DNA of 64,000 nucleotides from Paramecium octaurelia (GCA_905182995.1 CAJJDP010000032.1:371221-435220); one strand, 5' to 3'. Positions 41,101 to 53,561 are shown, counted from the first letter of the stretch. Translations and numbers: made by a program. The notes: generated from the letters alone by a model not told the origin.

Positions 41101-41535
41101 TCATTTTAATATTGCTATGAGTTTTCTTAGAGGTATCTCTTCTTTTACAAACTCCTACTTTGGTTACTTATAAATTTGTGGCTATTGGTAATTAAGCGGA
41201 TCTATTCGTTCATTCTAATCTAGTAGGTTGGTTTCTAAATAAATCGTATCGTATGATTAAAATATAGGAATACCTATTAAATCATTTTCTTTTGTTTGCT
41301 GAAACTTATTCGTTTGATTAATTTCTTAAATATTAGACTTGATTATTTTGTGAAATTGAATATTGGAACCGCAGTGTGTTAGATTTTAGTAATTATTCAA
41401 AGAGATTTTTTAAAGTCTAGAAATCTCTTGTTCTTATTTTAAATTTATTAAAACATCCTCAGAAAACAGCTAAGTAAATTGATCATTCCTCTCCTTCTAC
41501 AGCCACCTAATAAAGTCTGTTTTAGCATCGCTCAT
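41101..41535 (-). CDS. Uncharacterised 144-aa protein
   Basis: ATG at 41535, TGA at 41101, no intron. Starts MSDAKTDFIRWLQKERNDQF, mostly hydrophilic with predicted helices and a Tyr/Gln/Pro-rich patch near the C-terminus (LNYQQPQIYKQPKQEF). No recognised domain. It lies between two larger genes on the same strand, with 109 bp separating it from its upstream neighbour. Confidence 0.6.
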
Positions 41536-41643
41536 TTATCCTTGTAATATTTATGAATAAAATTATAATTATTAACATCATTTTTTAATCTTAAATATTC
41601 TAATAGAATATTATGGAAAATATAATAATAATATGAAGTCTAG

Positions 41644-43435
41644 TCAAAAGTTTAAGGATTAATAAAAATATTCACAATATTCTTTAAATTAAATTTAAAG
41701 ATCCTTATAGCCAGGCTATTCATAGAGTGGTCTCATTTCCTCATTGGAACCCAAGCCAAGAATGCAACAATGTTTGGTTGGTTGATATTTCGGATGCTTA
41801 TCATCTATACTTACTGCTATATCGATATAGTTTTATTGAGTGAAATCACAATAAATAATTTGTTTTTGCTATTGAAATAATGATCAAAGATATACATTAA
41901 AGATTGAATCTGGATTTTCGTATGTAGGAAGACTAACAAAATGATCTATGAACAACTAATGCAACAAGGTAACAAAGATTTTCATTGCCTCCTTATAATT
42001 GGGGATTTTAGAATATTGGGAATACCATTCATGAATGAGGAGAACTCGCTAAACAAGAATTTAGATATAAACATAATCCATTTGAATCATCTTTGTTACT
42101 TCCACATTATTTTAACTAACTGATATTTAAACTATTTACCCTATTGTAACATTTGGTCTTAATTCCACCCTATCAGTTACAAACTATGGGTGGCCAGGCA
42201 ATAAATAACCCCCTGGAGTTGATATTTTCTTAATAAACTGTTTATGTTCGTCTGTCATAGAACTCTTAGTCATAAACGGTATTTTCTTAAAAAGAACAGT
42301 TATTATGGAAAATATTAATTTAGATTTGATATCAACTTCTTTAGTATCGAAAATATTCCAATTTTTAGTAAAATACTTGTTTTTATTGCATTCAACAACA
42401 AACAAAACAAAAACTTCTTTGTAGTTCTATTTAATTTGATAAATCAATTACAAATTCATGATCGAATTTATCAATTAATTACTATGCTTCAGTATTGTAA
42501 TACTCTTCTCTTCGTTGTAGCCAAACTCTTTTCAAATATTTTCTAAGCACTAAACCAATTCTAAAATACCAAAATACACCAGATAACTTTCTTCTCAACT
42601 TGAGTTTCTCCTCATCTGTAAAAATCTTTTTTTAAATATTCTTTCCTTTTCCTTTCCCTTGCTATCTTATATTGTAACTTATCTAACTATCATTTATAGA
42701 GACTCTACTATTTGTTCTCTGGTGATCTGAATAATCTTAGTCTCTAGTCTTGTGATGATTTCTATCCTTTATTTATTTCTTATCCTTATTCCTCTTGTAA
42801 TGTTATCTGTCATCATAGTGTCTTCTTCCATCCAAATTTGAATGATGTCTATGTTACCTGCTTTTGTCATCTTGATCATCAGTGTATTAACTTGAGTAAG
42901 AATCTATCCTCTATCTAATTGGATCTCTTAAGTGTTTATTACCTTTCTAAAGCATCTCCAGAACTATTTTTTTGTAAGGATCATCCTGATTGGATTATTG
43001 TTATTATGGATATGGATACATAAATGGAGGAGGCATAGGAAAGTATGGATTCATAAACATATAGGGAGGCATCATTGGCTACACTTATTATTGTTATTGT
43101 GGAGGACCAGGTAAATATTGTGGAATTATAATTGGATGTTGAACAGATTGTTTTGGACCTTATTCAATATTATTTATTTGTCTCCTCAGAGTTTTTACTT
43201 CCTCAAGTAACTGCAAAGTGACTTCATCCTTCTCTGGGTTAGGTTATACAACAGACTGATTGAATTGAGGCTTATAAGATTGCTCTGTTTTAGACTCCTT
43301 CACTAGATTAACAAGTTCTTTTATCGTGTCTTTCTATTGTTCTAGTTTTCTTCTTAAATCTTGAATCTATTTGGAATCTCTAAAACTCTTATTTTCCAGC
43401 TCGGGCAATACAAGACGATTTGGTGTCTTGGACAT
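41644..43435 (-). CDS. Uncharacterised protein with coiled coil, Pro/Met/Tyr-rich linker and C-terminal domain
   Basis: 571-579 aa; ATG at 43435, TGA at 41644. A 25-nt intron joins what first look like two separate overlapping genes (exon end ...KFDHEF, exon start NYKEVF); a 27-nt intron follows, and a 24-nt one is optional. Order: short coiled coil (about residues 15-95), a low-complexity PPQQQQQ / MMPPYMFMNPYFPMPPP segment (about 120-160), an Arg/His/Asp-rich segment (about 190-260), then a folded C-terminal domain with STPGGYLLPGHP and CCILGLGSNEEMRPLYEQPG. The low-complexity segments suggest RNA-granule or scaffold behaviour, but no family is recognised. Confidence 0.7.
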
Positions 43436-44392
43436 TAATTGAAAATTTATTATAAATAGTTTTAAATATTTCTTCAGAAATTGTTATAAGTGAAATATGA
43501 AACAACCTAATTCTGATATACATTTGTGTGAATTTGAATTAACCATAATTGTCTATTGATTTACTTTATACAATGCAATTTGAAATGAAAATTCCAATTA
43601 ATTAGAAGACAATTTTATGTCTGAAGTTATCAACAAATATATGTCAATTATGAGGAATTAACAAAAATGAAATCACAAAGGTTAGAATGATAAAAATTAT
43701 GATTTTAGATTCTAAATTATGGAAAGATGATTTTTTGTCTTTAAAAATATTCTTATGCTGAAAACATCAAAAAATGTTATAAAAGAAGAATCATATAGGA
43801 AAATAAGATGCTATTGATAATTTATATTTGTTTGGTTAAGGATTTATGATTGTGGTATTAATGCTTAAGGTAGAGATTGGTATGAGGAGAGGAAGCTGTG
43901 TTAAGTAAGATAGAAAGGATAATTGAAACTTAAAAATCTATCTATAAAAATGGATTTAATAAGAAAATACTGTGAGATATGAATTGTTATATTAAATCTG
44001 TGGAAGTAAAAGCTCGAACTAGAATTAATTTATAGAATGCTTTCTAAACTGATGTATGATTAGTATATGGATAAATGTTGTTGTGTGATGAGTTTATTTT
44101 TATAGGATTTTATGCAACAAAAAGGAATTGCTTAAGATATTCAACTATTTAGAACAATGGATATATATTATTATTATTAGTCTATAAAAAATCAAAGTTA
44201 ATATTCTACTTAGGGGTGTAATACTGAAAAATGAGGTTATTTAGCATTTTGTCTTAATAGTATCTCAGTACTTTGCTTTAAACCAGAAGTCCAGTTAATT
44301 GAGAACTCAATGTTAATTTTCAATCTGATAAGCGATTAATCGTTCAAAAAGCACAACTGTTTATCATTATTATTTTATTATATAATTAACAG
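43436..44392. other. Divergent intergenic region, 957 bp
   Basis: AT-rich with no supported gene or structured RNA. It is long for this genome. Short AT-only tracts occur near 44150-44190. Confidence 0.5.
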
Positions 44393-44974
44393 ATGAACTT
44401 CAATTAATAGGTATTCCCAACATAAAACAAATCTCAAAAATCATTAAATTCTCATCAATAAAACTCCAACAATTCTAATAAAAAAACAATACCAAATACT
44501 CCTCTCCTGTCAAAGCATCCTACTATAAATAAGATCAACAACAGGGACGATATCAAAAATAAGGAAAAATTCTTAGATCTTAAAAATTTAAATACTCCGA
44601 TAACAAAATAAATCTCACTTGACACAGAACCCTAGTACTTTAAGGGTAAGAGGCCTTCAGCATAAACAATCTCGAATGATGTAGAAAAGGCTAAATTTCT
44701 TTAAATTTAAACAACAAGAACTGTGCGCACTAGTTAGATTGATCGAAATAATACAATGAAAATACAAGAAACACACTAAATTTCAACAGAATAGAGGAAC
44801 AAAAAATAGTTCAAAAGCGATTGCATTAATAATGACAAGATCTTAGATTTGCTATTATTGAACACTTAAGAATTGAAAGGCTTTTTCCAGAAGGAGAAAG
44901 AACCGCCACAAAGAGCAAAGCCAAGAATAAACAATGTTAAAGGTTTTCCATCCGATTTCTTTTCTTTATTGTGA
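44393..44974 (+). CDS. Uncharacterised disordered 193-aa protein
   Basis: ATG at 44393, TGA at 44972, no intron. Asn/Ser/Gln/Lys/Thr-rich (SHQQNSNNSNKKTIPNTP, QISTEQRNKKQ) with a short helical segment KILDLLLLNTQELKGFFQKE and the ending FPSDFFSLL. Codon use and TAA/TAG-for-Gln density are like the neighbours, so it is probably a real gene. Function unknown. Confidence 0.55.
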
Positions 44975-45550
44975 ATATAACAAATCATCAAATTTTGATT
45001 AAATATTCAAAAATACTAATTATTGAATATGTTTCTCTTTAATTTATCTAGATACAATATTAATAAGTTTCATCTTCTAATATAATTAGTATATTAATTG
45101 ATAAATATTCTAATTTTATATTATATAGAGAATAATCAACAAATATTGTAAAACTCTTTCTTAATCTAATAGCTCACATTTCAGGTGGATTAGCAGCTTA
45201 GTTTGACCTTAGAAAGGATTGCAAGAGTAGAATTCAATAGTCAAAAATTATTGTCAAAAACAAAAAATTTCAACAAATCAAATTTCACTTATGAAATTTC
45301 CATTTTTTAGTTATTACATTTGCTAATTTATTGAGATGTTGATTTTGACTTAAACACTCAGACTTTATTGACTTTTATTTTCAATCTTTTATGAATAATT
45401 TCTTAAAAGTTATTAGTCCTTTTATCGTTTGATTAGATATATTCAATTAATAATTTAATATTTTTATCCAATAAAGTTGAATTTGATTAGACTAAGTTTA
45501 CAAAGAAATGTTAAGTTAAAATAAAAATTATTTAATGTTTATTGTTTGAA
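44975..45550. other. Intergenic, nothing recognised
   Basis: 576 bp of AT-rich DNA between two oppositely oriented small genes; no feature supported. Confidence 0.5.
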
Positions 45551-45860
45551 TCAACATCTTGTAGTAAGTAGTAGTTTAATTATAAAAATATAATGAATTA
45601 ATTCTCTAGATGTCCTTAATTACTGTTCATCATCGAAAAACCTCTTATGATTTAATCTGTTATCATAACAAATCAAGTATTCCACTAGATGGTTAGTTTT
45701 ACTTTGAATAGCTAATTCAGATTCCTATAAAGTAATTCTAATGAAACTTTTATATCATCTTTGTTTATACTAATACTAATTTTAGAAGATATCTGATAGT
45801 AAACTCAAGAGAATCCAATTTGTTCCAATTCTTTCCTTTGAGCACTTCATTCACATTCAT
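45551..45860 (-). CDS. Possible small gene (85 aa, three exons)
   Basis: ATG 45860 to TGA 45551 with two introns (29 nt GTTTAC...TTAG and 23 nt GTTTCA...ATAG) gives 86 codons exactly. The product (MNVNEVLKGKNWNKLDSLD...ELAIQSKTNHLVEYLICYDN) has balanced composition, which favours a genuine or recently lost gene. Both introns begin GTTT and not GTA, which lowers confidence. Confidence 0.4.
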
Positions 45861-46199
45861 TACAATAAATTGAAAAGATTACATTAGTAAAAAGGTAGTA
45901 AAATTCTTATTGGAAACAAAACAGAAAAATATTCAAGAAGACAACAACTGTTAATATTGACATCTTGTGAGTTATTCACCATTTAATAAATCCACCTATT
46001 TTTATTGCTATATTAAATACTTTTCTACAATGTGAATATGTAAATTATTAAAATGAGTTTTTTTTATCTAGATTATAAATAGAGCACAAAGGCTTTTAAT
46101 ATAATATGGCATGGAGTGGGCAGTGATATTATGTTTGAGCATGAATTTAGGTTAGATGGTTGAATTTTAATACTATTCCTATTATCATTTAATTAAATA
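45861..46199. other. Intergenic, nothing recognised
   Basis: 339 bp, AT-rich, between divergent genes; probable promoter space for the Mei2-like gene. Confidence 0.5.
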
Positions 46200-47218
46200 A
46201 TGAATAATAGCTTCAATAATTTTAGAGAATGTTACAACCTCCCTGGCCTTCGTAGTTTCAACTCTTAAAGTGACACTTCTCTGTTTCGAAATAAGTAATC
46301 GAGCTTCAAGAACGATCGACATAATCTGCATAGCTCTAATGAAGAACTATTTGCTGATATTGAAAGATCCTGCAATATGAATGTGAGTGGAGAGTCACTT
46401 CCCACAAGTGAGGAAGAACACAGTCTAATCGATTAAGCAATCGACATGTTTTCAGGTATTGTACTTGTAAAACTTTCCCAGATACAAAAGTAATATTGCC
46501 GAAGCAACAAGCAGACATAAGAGATGTGCAAGACTAAATGATAAAAGACATCAATCATGTTTTTGTAGATTCGTGTTATAAATCATACCTTTCGACAGAA
46601 ATATTTGAACCCGAATTTCTTGAGAATAATCAATCCTTAAAAGACTAATTCTACGAGAACAACCATAGACGTAAACGTAAAACTATATCGGATGAGGATT
46701 CCCATAATTTTATTGTACGAATTGATGGTATTGAAGGAGATACAAGAACAACTGTCATGGTTAAAAATATCCCAAATAAATATACAATTCAAATGCTCAA
46801 AGAATTAATTGATTATCATCATTCAGCCTCCTACGACTTCCTCTATCTTCCCATTGATTTCAAGGTATCATATAGTATACAATCCTTTTAGAATAAATGT
46901 AATATGGGTTATGCATTCATCAATTTTGTTGACAGTCGAATGATAACTTCTTTTCACAATGAGTTTCACGGTTAGAAGTGGCCTCATTTTAACAGTGAAA
47001 AAGTAATTGCCTCCTCCTTATTTTGTAGATTTGCTAGTTGAGATATGCAAGAATCCAGGGTAGATCGGCATTGTTACAACATTTCCAGTTTTCAAGCGTA
47101 ATGAACCAAAAAGATAAGAAACTCAAGCCAGTGATTGTATCTCAAAATGAACTATAACGTATACAGTAGATGATTTAAGTATACCTATTAATTATATTAT
47201 TAGATGTAAAAATAATGA
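46200..47218 (+). CDS. Mei2-like RNA-binding protein
   Basis: 304 aa; ATG at 46200, TGA at 47216; introns of 26, 27, 26 and 25 nt. The N-terminal ~170 residues are Ser/Asn-rich. The C-terminal RRM is of the special Mei2 type: [14 protein letters not shown] (RNP2), [23 protein letters not shown] (RNP1 region) and [24 protein letters not shown]. In fission yeast, Mei2 promotes meiosis by sequestering RNA-elimination factors; plant and ciliate homologues exist. Only the third-RRM-equivalent is present; no other RRM is seen. It is therefore a short Mei2-like protein. A role in sexual development is inference from the family. Confidence 0.9.
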
Positions 47219-47288
47219 ATGTAAAAAACAATTTTGTTTAGGGAATATTGATAGCACAATAGATCTCAATTTTGAGTATGCTCATTAA

Positions 47289-48998
47289 TCATATTCCCAT
47301 AATTTAATTAATTATTTGTTCACTTTTTTTCATTCTTTAAGATAATTTCTTCTCCACATGTATATTCTTAATGCTATGATCACTACTGTTAGGAGAATGG
47401 AAGGTTGGACTTTAAGTAAATCTTGAGACCTTAGACATCAAATTTGAGTAGGTTTCAAGTAGATTCCGAGGTCTCTCTCTTAGTCTTGGCAATTAAGTAT
47501 ATTGTTATTTCATCATTTTCTCTACAATTTCCTTTTCCTTATCGAAGTCTCTCATTTGCAAACATAATTTCACATTCTTTAATTTCTCCTTTAAAGAACA
47601 TTGATGATTATTGTACTCAACAATTTAATTGATTCTATCCTTACTAATTGTATTTGAAGTTGTCTTTGACTCTCTCTAAGTAATACACTTTTACAATATA
47701 TCCTTTGTGTTGATATCTCTTAAAATCTACTTATTGCTTTCTTGTTGTTATTTAGCAATCATCTTGTGACATTTCTTGACCCAATCCTATCTAAATCCAT
47801 CACTACTGATCCTATAATCATTGATCCTTTCTCTCATAAACCTGTCTAGTCCAGAACATTATTTCTTTGGGAGGAAATAAATGATAGTTTCATATGACAC
47901 TGAAGTAGCAGTGTATTGTCTCAAGCCAGGATTTTTTAGATCAAACAATCCAACAAATTGGCATTCACTAAATTAATTGACTCTCACATTATCGGAACTT
48001 ATTTCAACTATGCCTTGAAATATCAAATATAAACCATCGACTACATCTCCTTATTTAAATATCGTTTGGTTTATGGAGAATAATTTTCTTTGAAAATCAA
48101 AGCTTAATTAAATTACAACCTCTTTGGATGATTATGGAAACATCTTACTAAGCATTCCCAAAGTGAAATTCAATTTCTCTAACTTTGATTCAAAAATCCT
48201 TAAATAGTTAGACTTGTTCAAAGCTCCCAAATGCAAAGTATCTAAGGCAATTAAAGTGGCTGCTCTAGGTTCGTTTCTGAACAAAGATACCTCTCCAAAG
48301 CAATCGCCATCCTTCATTGTATTCACCTTTTTATACAGACAAATCATTTAACCATTGGGGAGTTTCTAGTAATAACGACTTTTAAAAGGAAATAAGAGAA
48401 TATCTTCCATGTTTTAGAATTCCTTTAATTGATTCTATAGATCTTACAATTGCTTTTACAATTACTTCACATCGTCCTTCTTCTTAGTGTTATTTGTCAT
48501 ATCTTCCTTTATTTGATTCATTTGTGTCATTATTTGTTTTTATTTCTAAACTTCATCTTCTCTTTAAAATATAAAATTAACAAATCTTACTTTTTTGGAA
48601 CATATACTAACACTGTCCCTTTCAAAATCAAATAGAAATAGTCCCCTCTTTCTCCGCAATGAAATACAATGTTCCCCTTCTTCACTTGTTTATATTCCAA
48701 GCTATTAATGGTTTCTTCAATGTAATCAAAATACTCTGCCTGCTGCTCCAATGCTTTGAAATAGCTATATTAATAATGGTTGTGTTTACCCAAATTCTCG
48801 GAGAATATCCTACATGTAGATTCGACTAGCCAGTTCATTCAGTTATAGATTCTTAGACATAATCTCGATTCCTTTTTCAAATGATTCAGAAGACAAGTCA
48901 TATTCCCTTACTAAACTGAGATTTAGGGTACTACGACGGACAGGCAAAGGGCCAATAGAAGAATGAACTATTTCGGAATCATTATTATAATTATTCAT
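47289..48998 (-). CDS. Protein with two cyclic-nucleotide-binding domains, the first split by an insert
   Basis: 551 aa from ATG 48998 (alternative in-frame ATG at 48860); introns of 25 and 29 nt. First CNB domain: VKKGNIVFHCGERGDYFYLI (about residue 95), then a ~85-residue Lys/Gln/Glu-rich insert, then the phosphate-binding cassette FGEVSLFRNEPRAATLIA with its Glu and Arg intact. A second CNB-like domain starts near residue 290 (IFKQGDVVDGLYLIFQGIV). The C-terminal ~170 residues are basic and helical. No kinase or channel is fused, so it resembles PKA/PKG-regulatory-like or ciliary CNB adaptor proteins. Its putative start overlaps the stop of the upstream gene by 20 bp, so the start is uncertain. 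Confidence 0.88.
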
Positions 48999-50546
48999 TT
49001 TATTACTGCAATCTCGATTAACAATATTCGTTCAGTACTTGTTGATAAGACTTTCTTATGTTCTGATGCTTTGTTCTGTATGTCAAACTGTTCTGTACAT
49101 TTTCTATGCTTCTTTTGAGTCTTTTATTTTCTTTTGCGATTTCATCTGAGATCTCAGTCTTTTCCTTACGTTTTATATATAATTTTGGTAAACTATGCTT
49201 TGCATTGCTTATTTTCATTATTGCTTATTATATTTTTTAATTGTTATAAGCAATGCTCTTGTTCTCCTCAATGGCTTCAAAGGCTGACACTTGATCCTTA
49301 ATTTTCTTAATTGTCGATACTACATATATCCTATAAGTTACATTAACGGATCACACCCAAAGAATCCTCTTCCACCTTGTTCTTTCTACTCTTAATCTAT
49401 TTAAGTGAGTTCACATGATTTGCAAAATATTAGCGATGTATGGGATCAGGCAATATTGCTAATTTCATTATAAATATTAATTAATCAATCATATTGTTTT
49501 TCAAACTCTAGATGCTTTTCAAAAACTTCGATTAATCCAATCTCGTTCTCTTAATAATCTTCAGCCACAGGATCCGCACTTAAAATCACATCTTATGTAC
49601 TTGTATCTATCTTGCTTCTTCCCCTTCATCCTATTGTCTATATTAGTGACAATAATCGAATTGCTTAGAGAATTAAGAAAACTTAAAGAGCATAAATCAA
49701 ACTTTACTTCTAATCCCTTTTTAAATACTTCTCGACCTTTTCATCCGCCCTATTGACCCTCGGAAACTCCTCCTTTCGGCCAGTCTTAAATTTTGGACTT
49801 GTAATCATTGAATTAAAGGTGTATTTGTGTTGTAGCTTCATTTCTTGAGGTGCCAAACTAAAGTTCTTAACATCTCTTAAATGTCCTTTTGGTCTTTGAC
49901 GATCATTTAAATGTCCATAAACATTTTGGTTATCATTTTTTTCCATAAAATCTGTAAACAATTCTATCATTTTATCAATGTTAATGTCTCACCATGTTTA
50001 CGTCTGAAATGACTTGTCTTCTACAGTGTTCTATATGCTTACTAGAAGGTATAATCTTGAGTCTTCACTTTGGGTGTCTTAACAAAATTTATCTGGTTTG
50101 TAACTGTACTTTAATATTAATAACATTTCTACTTCACTAATCTTACATTATTAAATCCTTCCGCAGGCATATTACTAAACTTCTATTCTGAAATATTGTA
50201 GAAATCGTAATTATTCAATGTATTGCTGCGTAGGGATTCCCATTTGCTCTTTGGTTTCTGCTGTCCCTTAATAAATGGATTGTCATAGCTTTCTTTGCAA
50301 ATCAATGTATTTGGAGTTCTGAAAAAGGATGGCGATTCCAAAGAGTTCCCAAATGCATACTAAGGCAAGATCTTTTTGCCTCTTTTCTCTTTGACTGGTT
50401 CCTACAATTAATAGGTGTCAGTGAAGGTGCTCCTTAAATACTTTGGTAATTCCTTGCTTTCTTGATTTCCTCGATTGGACTAGACTTTTTGTTAAGTGCA
50501 TTACTCTCAAAAGCAATAAAGGCGATTCTTCTTTGCCAGTAAGCAT
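48979..50546 (-). CDS. Uncharacterised 479-aa protein
   Basis: ATG at 50546, TGA at 48979. Five introns are needed: 25, 29 and 28 nt with good borders, and two (about 27 and 19 nt, near 49617-49643 and 49514-49532) whose borders are uncertain; the total is exactly 480 codons. The N-terminal two thirds are basic and hydrophilic with Tyr/Phe/Asn-Pro motifs (QYAFGNSLESPSFFRTPNTL, FNSMITSPKFKTGRKEEFPR). The C-terminal part is coiled coil (KKIKDQVSAFEAIEENK, EIAKENKRLKRSIENVQNSL). It could be a microtubule-associated or axonemal protein; no family recognised. The 3' end overlaps the predicted start of the CNB gene. Confidence 0.65.
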
Positions 50547-51149
50547 ATTAGATTGGACTTATTTATTTTAATATTATATTTTTATATTTTTATTCCCATA
50601 CATATATAACTGGTTGAATTATCTCTAACTCAACCCAAACTATATCCTTTAAGAAATTATACAGCAATGGTCTCACTTTCCTATTAATCACATTAATTCT
50701 CAGTTTGACTAACATAGATCTTATTTTTAAATTTGAAATATAAGCCATAACAATCTGTTATAAAAACAATACGATCATAATCTAGAAACTTAAAATTTAA
50801 AAAATTAGAAAATACACTTTTTTTCTATATTAAAAACTTATTTAGGTTTTTCACAGGGAAATCCTTTATTTTCAATGTGTTGATTCTTATGATTTTTGAT
50901 ATAATGCAACAGAGAAGGGTTTAACTACATCAGTTTTATTAATTAGATGCTATCATAACACCAAAAGAATGCCAATCAAATTTAAGAATCAAACTGCATT
51001 GTATCAAAGAAGATTAAAATTATTAAATAAACCCATAAAAGGTTGATTAATTTTTAATAAATAATATTAATAGATTTTGACTACCTACACCATCTTAAAG
51101 ATTTATTACCTATTATAAATTTGTATTAACATATTATAGTTATTTATAA
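50547..51149. other. Intergenic, nothing recognised
   Basis: 603 bp of AT-rich DNA between two minus-strand genes. No gene or repeat supported. Confidence 0.5.
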
Positions 51150-52076
51150 TCAATTTGTTCCTAAATTGTTAACATATTTTCTATTGTTTCCCAAACAGAT
51201 TAGTAATAGTGTCATAAAGATAAAGCAGAGGATGTCAGCTAAAAGTACTAATAAACTGATGTTATAGACATCATCAGCAGACAAGCGATCCCATTCCATT
51301 GTTAATGGTTATTCTATTAATAAAAAATACATCAATTATGGTGTAAAGAAAAGGATTTCTAATGATTTCATTATAAAATTTTGCACCTAAAAAAAACCAT
51401 TGCTTTTTTATTTTAAAAATATGAATTGACACTCAGGGGGAATTAAAACAATATATGTCTTAAGTATCAAAAGCCATCGATTTAAAGAATTCACTTACTA
51501 TTAAAATTACCTCAATTCCAATTCGTCTTATCCATTTCTAATGACCATCTAATTGCATTTAATCAATAACTGGTCCCTTTCGTTAATGGTCTTATTAAAC
51601 CAAGCTTCATAAGTATCATAAACAATTTTAATCCTTGAATCTCTTGTCTAAACACCTACAGACAGTAATTTGTAGATTATCAATATAAATATTACTCTAA
51701 TTCCAATAAAAGAACCTGGAATCCACCAATAAAATTACGTCATTATCTCTTAACTGTTTTCATCCTAAGCTTAGTTATTATAATCATTTTTTATCACAAA
51801 AAATATAACAATAGCCACATATCCAATTCTTAGCCCGATATTCAACCAAATGTATAGATTCATTAAATATCTAATCCATCTATTCTTGTTCATCAACTTA
51901 ATCAATGCAGCAGAAGTATCCAAAGAACATTCTAACTAAGACTTCTGCCTTTAAGGCCTTGATCTCAACAGCAAGGTTTCTACTCGATTCCTCTTGACTT
52001 GTCCAATTGGAACCACCTATCTTTTACGAGGTTCGATTTTGGATAATTAAGTTTCGCTATTCAGCAAAGGCTCCAT
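51150..52076 (-). CDS. Four-helix membrane protein, uncharacterised
   Basis: 308 aa without introns; ATG at 52076, TGA at 51150. Basic N-terminus of ~70 residues, then hydrophobic segments at about residues 90-110 (LNIGLRIGYVAIVIFFVI), 125-150 (WWIPGSFIGIRVIFILIIY), 215-260 (weaker) and 280-300 (ISLLVLLADILCFIFMTLLL). A short helical region lies between segments 2 and 3 (YDTYEAWFNKTINERDQLLI). I do not recognise the family; it is probably a ciliate-specific membrane protein. A missed intron around residues 195-210 cannot be excluded. Confidence 0.65.
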
Positions 52077-52896
52077 ACTGGATTCTTGAATACTCCCCAA
52101 TTGTAATGTGTTCCTATGTATTTATTTTGGTCGTATGTATAGAGTTGGTCGACTTTCAATATTTTCTATAATATATATAGTAAAATACGTTACAGCACAC
52201 TATGGAATTCATCTTACTCATCCTTGCAAGTCATATAGGAGATTCTTTCTGATTTCATATATTAAAATTATGAGGAAATAATAGTAATTTTATATTCAGA
52301 TATGAGCAGCCTAAAACCGAGAGTGATTATATTTAATTTATAAATCAGAGTTCGATAAAATGATAATTATATATAAATATCTGCAATTTTGCTCAACGCT
52401 AACAATAAAAGTATTTTTGAATTAACAAACGATCATTAAAATATTATTGTTTTTATTCAATTTATTGATTATCGAATAATTAATTAAGAATTTTCTTCAC
52501 AAAATCTTGAAACTTAATATATCTTTAATAATTACGGAAAAGAATCAAAGACAATTAATTAATTAATACCTCCTCAAAAGAATAGAAATGAACATCAAAA
52601 AGTACCTAAATTGGTTAATTAGGATCAATAAATTTAACTTTGTAGGTAGATTCAATAATAAATTAAGAATTAATCATATGAACTTGACTGAAACAGTAAG
52701 GTGCAATTTTAATGTTTAAGAGAAATCATAAAATTCTGACAAAAGAAGGTCGATTTTATAAGCCTTGTTTTATTTTAATCTGATTTATTATAATTACATT
52801 TAAATCTAGTCATTATGAAATATTTAAATATATGGACTGATTGTTGAAAAATAGTTATGCTTTATGTATTCAATACGATAACCAAATTTAATAGTG
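52077..52896. other. Intergenic, nothing recognised
   Basis: 820 bp of strongly AT-rich DNA. Only short open runs, no recognisable coding pattern. Confidence 0.5.
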
Positions 52897-53433
52897 ATGA
52901 ATCCCATAGAAGAAGGATTTTATCTATAAAAAAGTAACTTTTTTGAAGAGGATAGTGATATTAGTAAGAGTAGTGTAATTAATTTAAAGGAAGCAATAAA
53001 TTATTTATTCAAGATTATTCTAATAATGAACGAAGCAAATCAATCTCATTTTACAAAGCCTCTTTTTTTTTGTTCCATTTGATTTCTTTATTACGATATC
53101 GTGTTATCAATTTGGTTGTTCTTACATATATTTCCTTCAATTCTTATTCCTTAACTTCACCAATATATTCATACTTATTGTGCCAAGTCTTAGGTGTTCA
53201 TCATTTCAAACAACCATCTTTCTCTTTCGAATTTAGTCATTTCAACAGGTAATTTATGTGATCGTTATGACAATTTTCTTTGCAATGAGTAATAATCTAA
53301 ACTTGAACATGGCTTTTGTTAAGATGTGACCTTACTGTTTTTCTCTGATAAAATATTTAATAGTTTCTATTTCATATCAGTTTAGCTTTATATTTTAGTA
53401 TTCGAATTTGACATTAATTAAAATAACAAGTGA
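52897..53433 (+). pseudogene. Possible gene with one in-frame TGA
   Basis: ATG at 52897 opens a 179-codon frame ending TGA 53431-53433, broken once by TGA at 53080-53082. The first part (MNPIEEGFYLQKSNFFEEDSD) and second part (VISTGNLCDRYDNFLCNEQQ, Cys-containing) have plausible composition. No intron with GT..AG borders that removes the TGA was found. Options: nonsense-mutated gene, sequencing error, or coincidence. Confidence 0.3.
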
Positions 53434-53561
53434 TATTTTAATAATTAAAATCAAAATTCTCATAAAGTGTTAGATGAATTGAATTCTAGATTTCACCAAT
53501 TATGGCTAGAAAATAGAATAGATTTTTTATTTGTTTGAATAATGTAATGTAAATTTACTTT

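Noticed and set aside
42932-43114. 60-codon plus-strand ORF rich in Trp, His and Leu
   Set aside because: Antisense of the Pro/Met/Tyr/Gln-rich segment of the gene at 41644-43435.
48979-50546. Frameshifted pseudogene
   Set aside because: All in-frame TGAs can be removed by small GT..AG introns and the exon total is a multiple of three, so an intact gene is more likely, although two introns are weak.
53080-53082. Selenocysteine or programmed readthrough at TGA
   Set aside because: No homologue recognised, no SECIS-like element looked convincing, and the ORF itself is doubtful.
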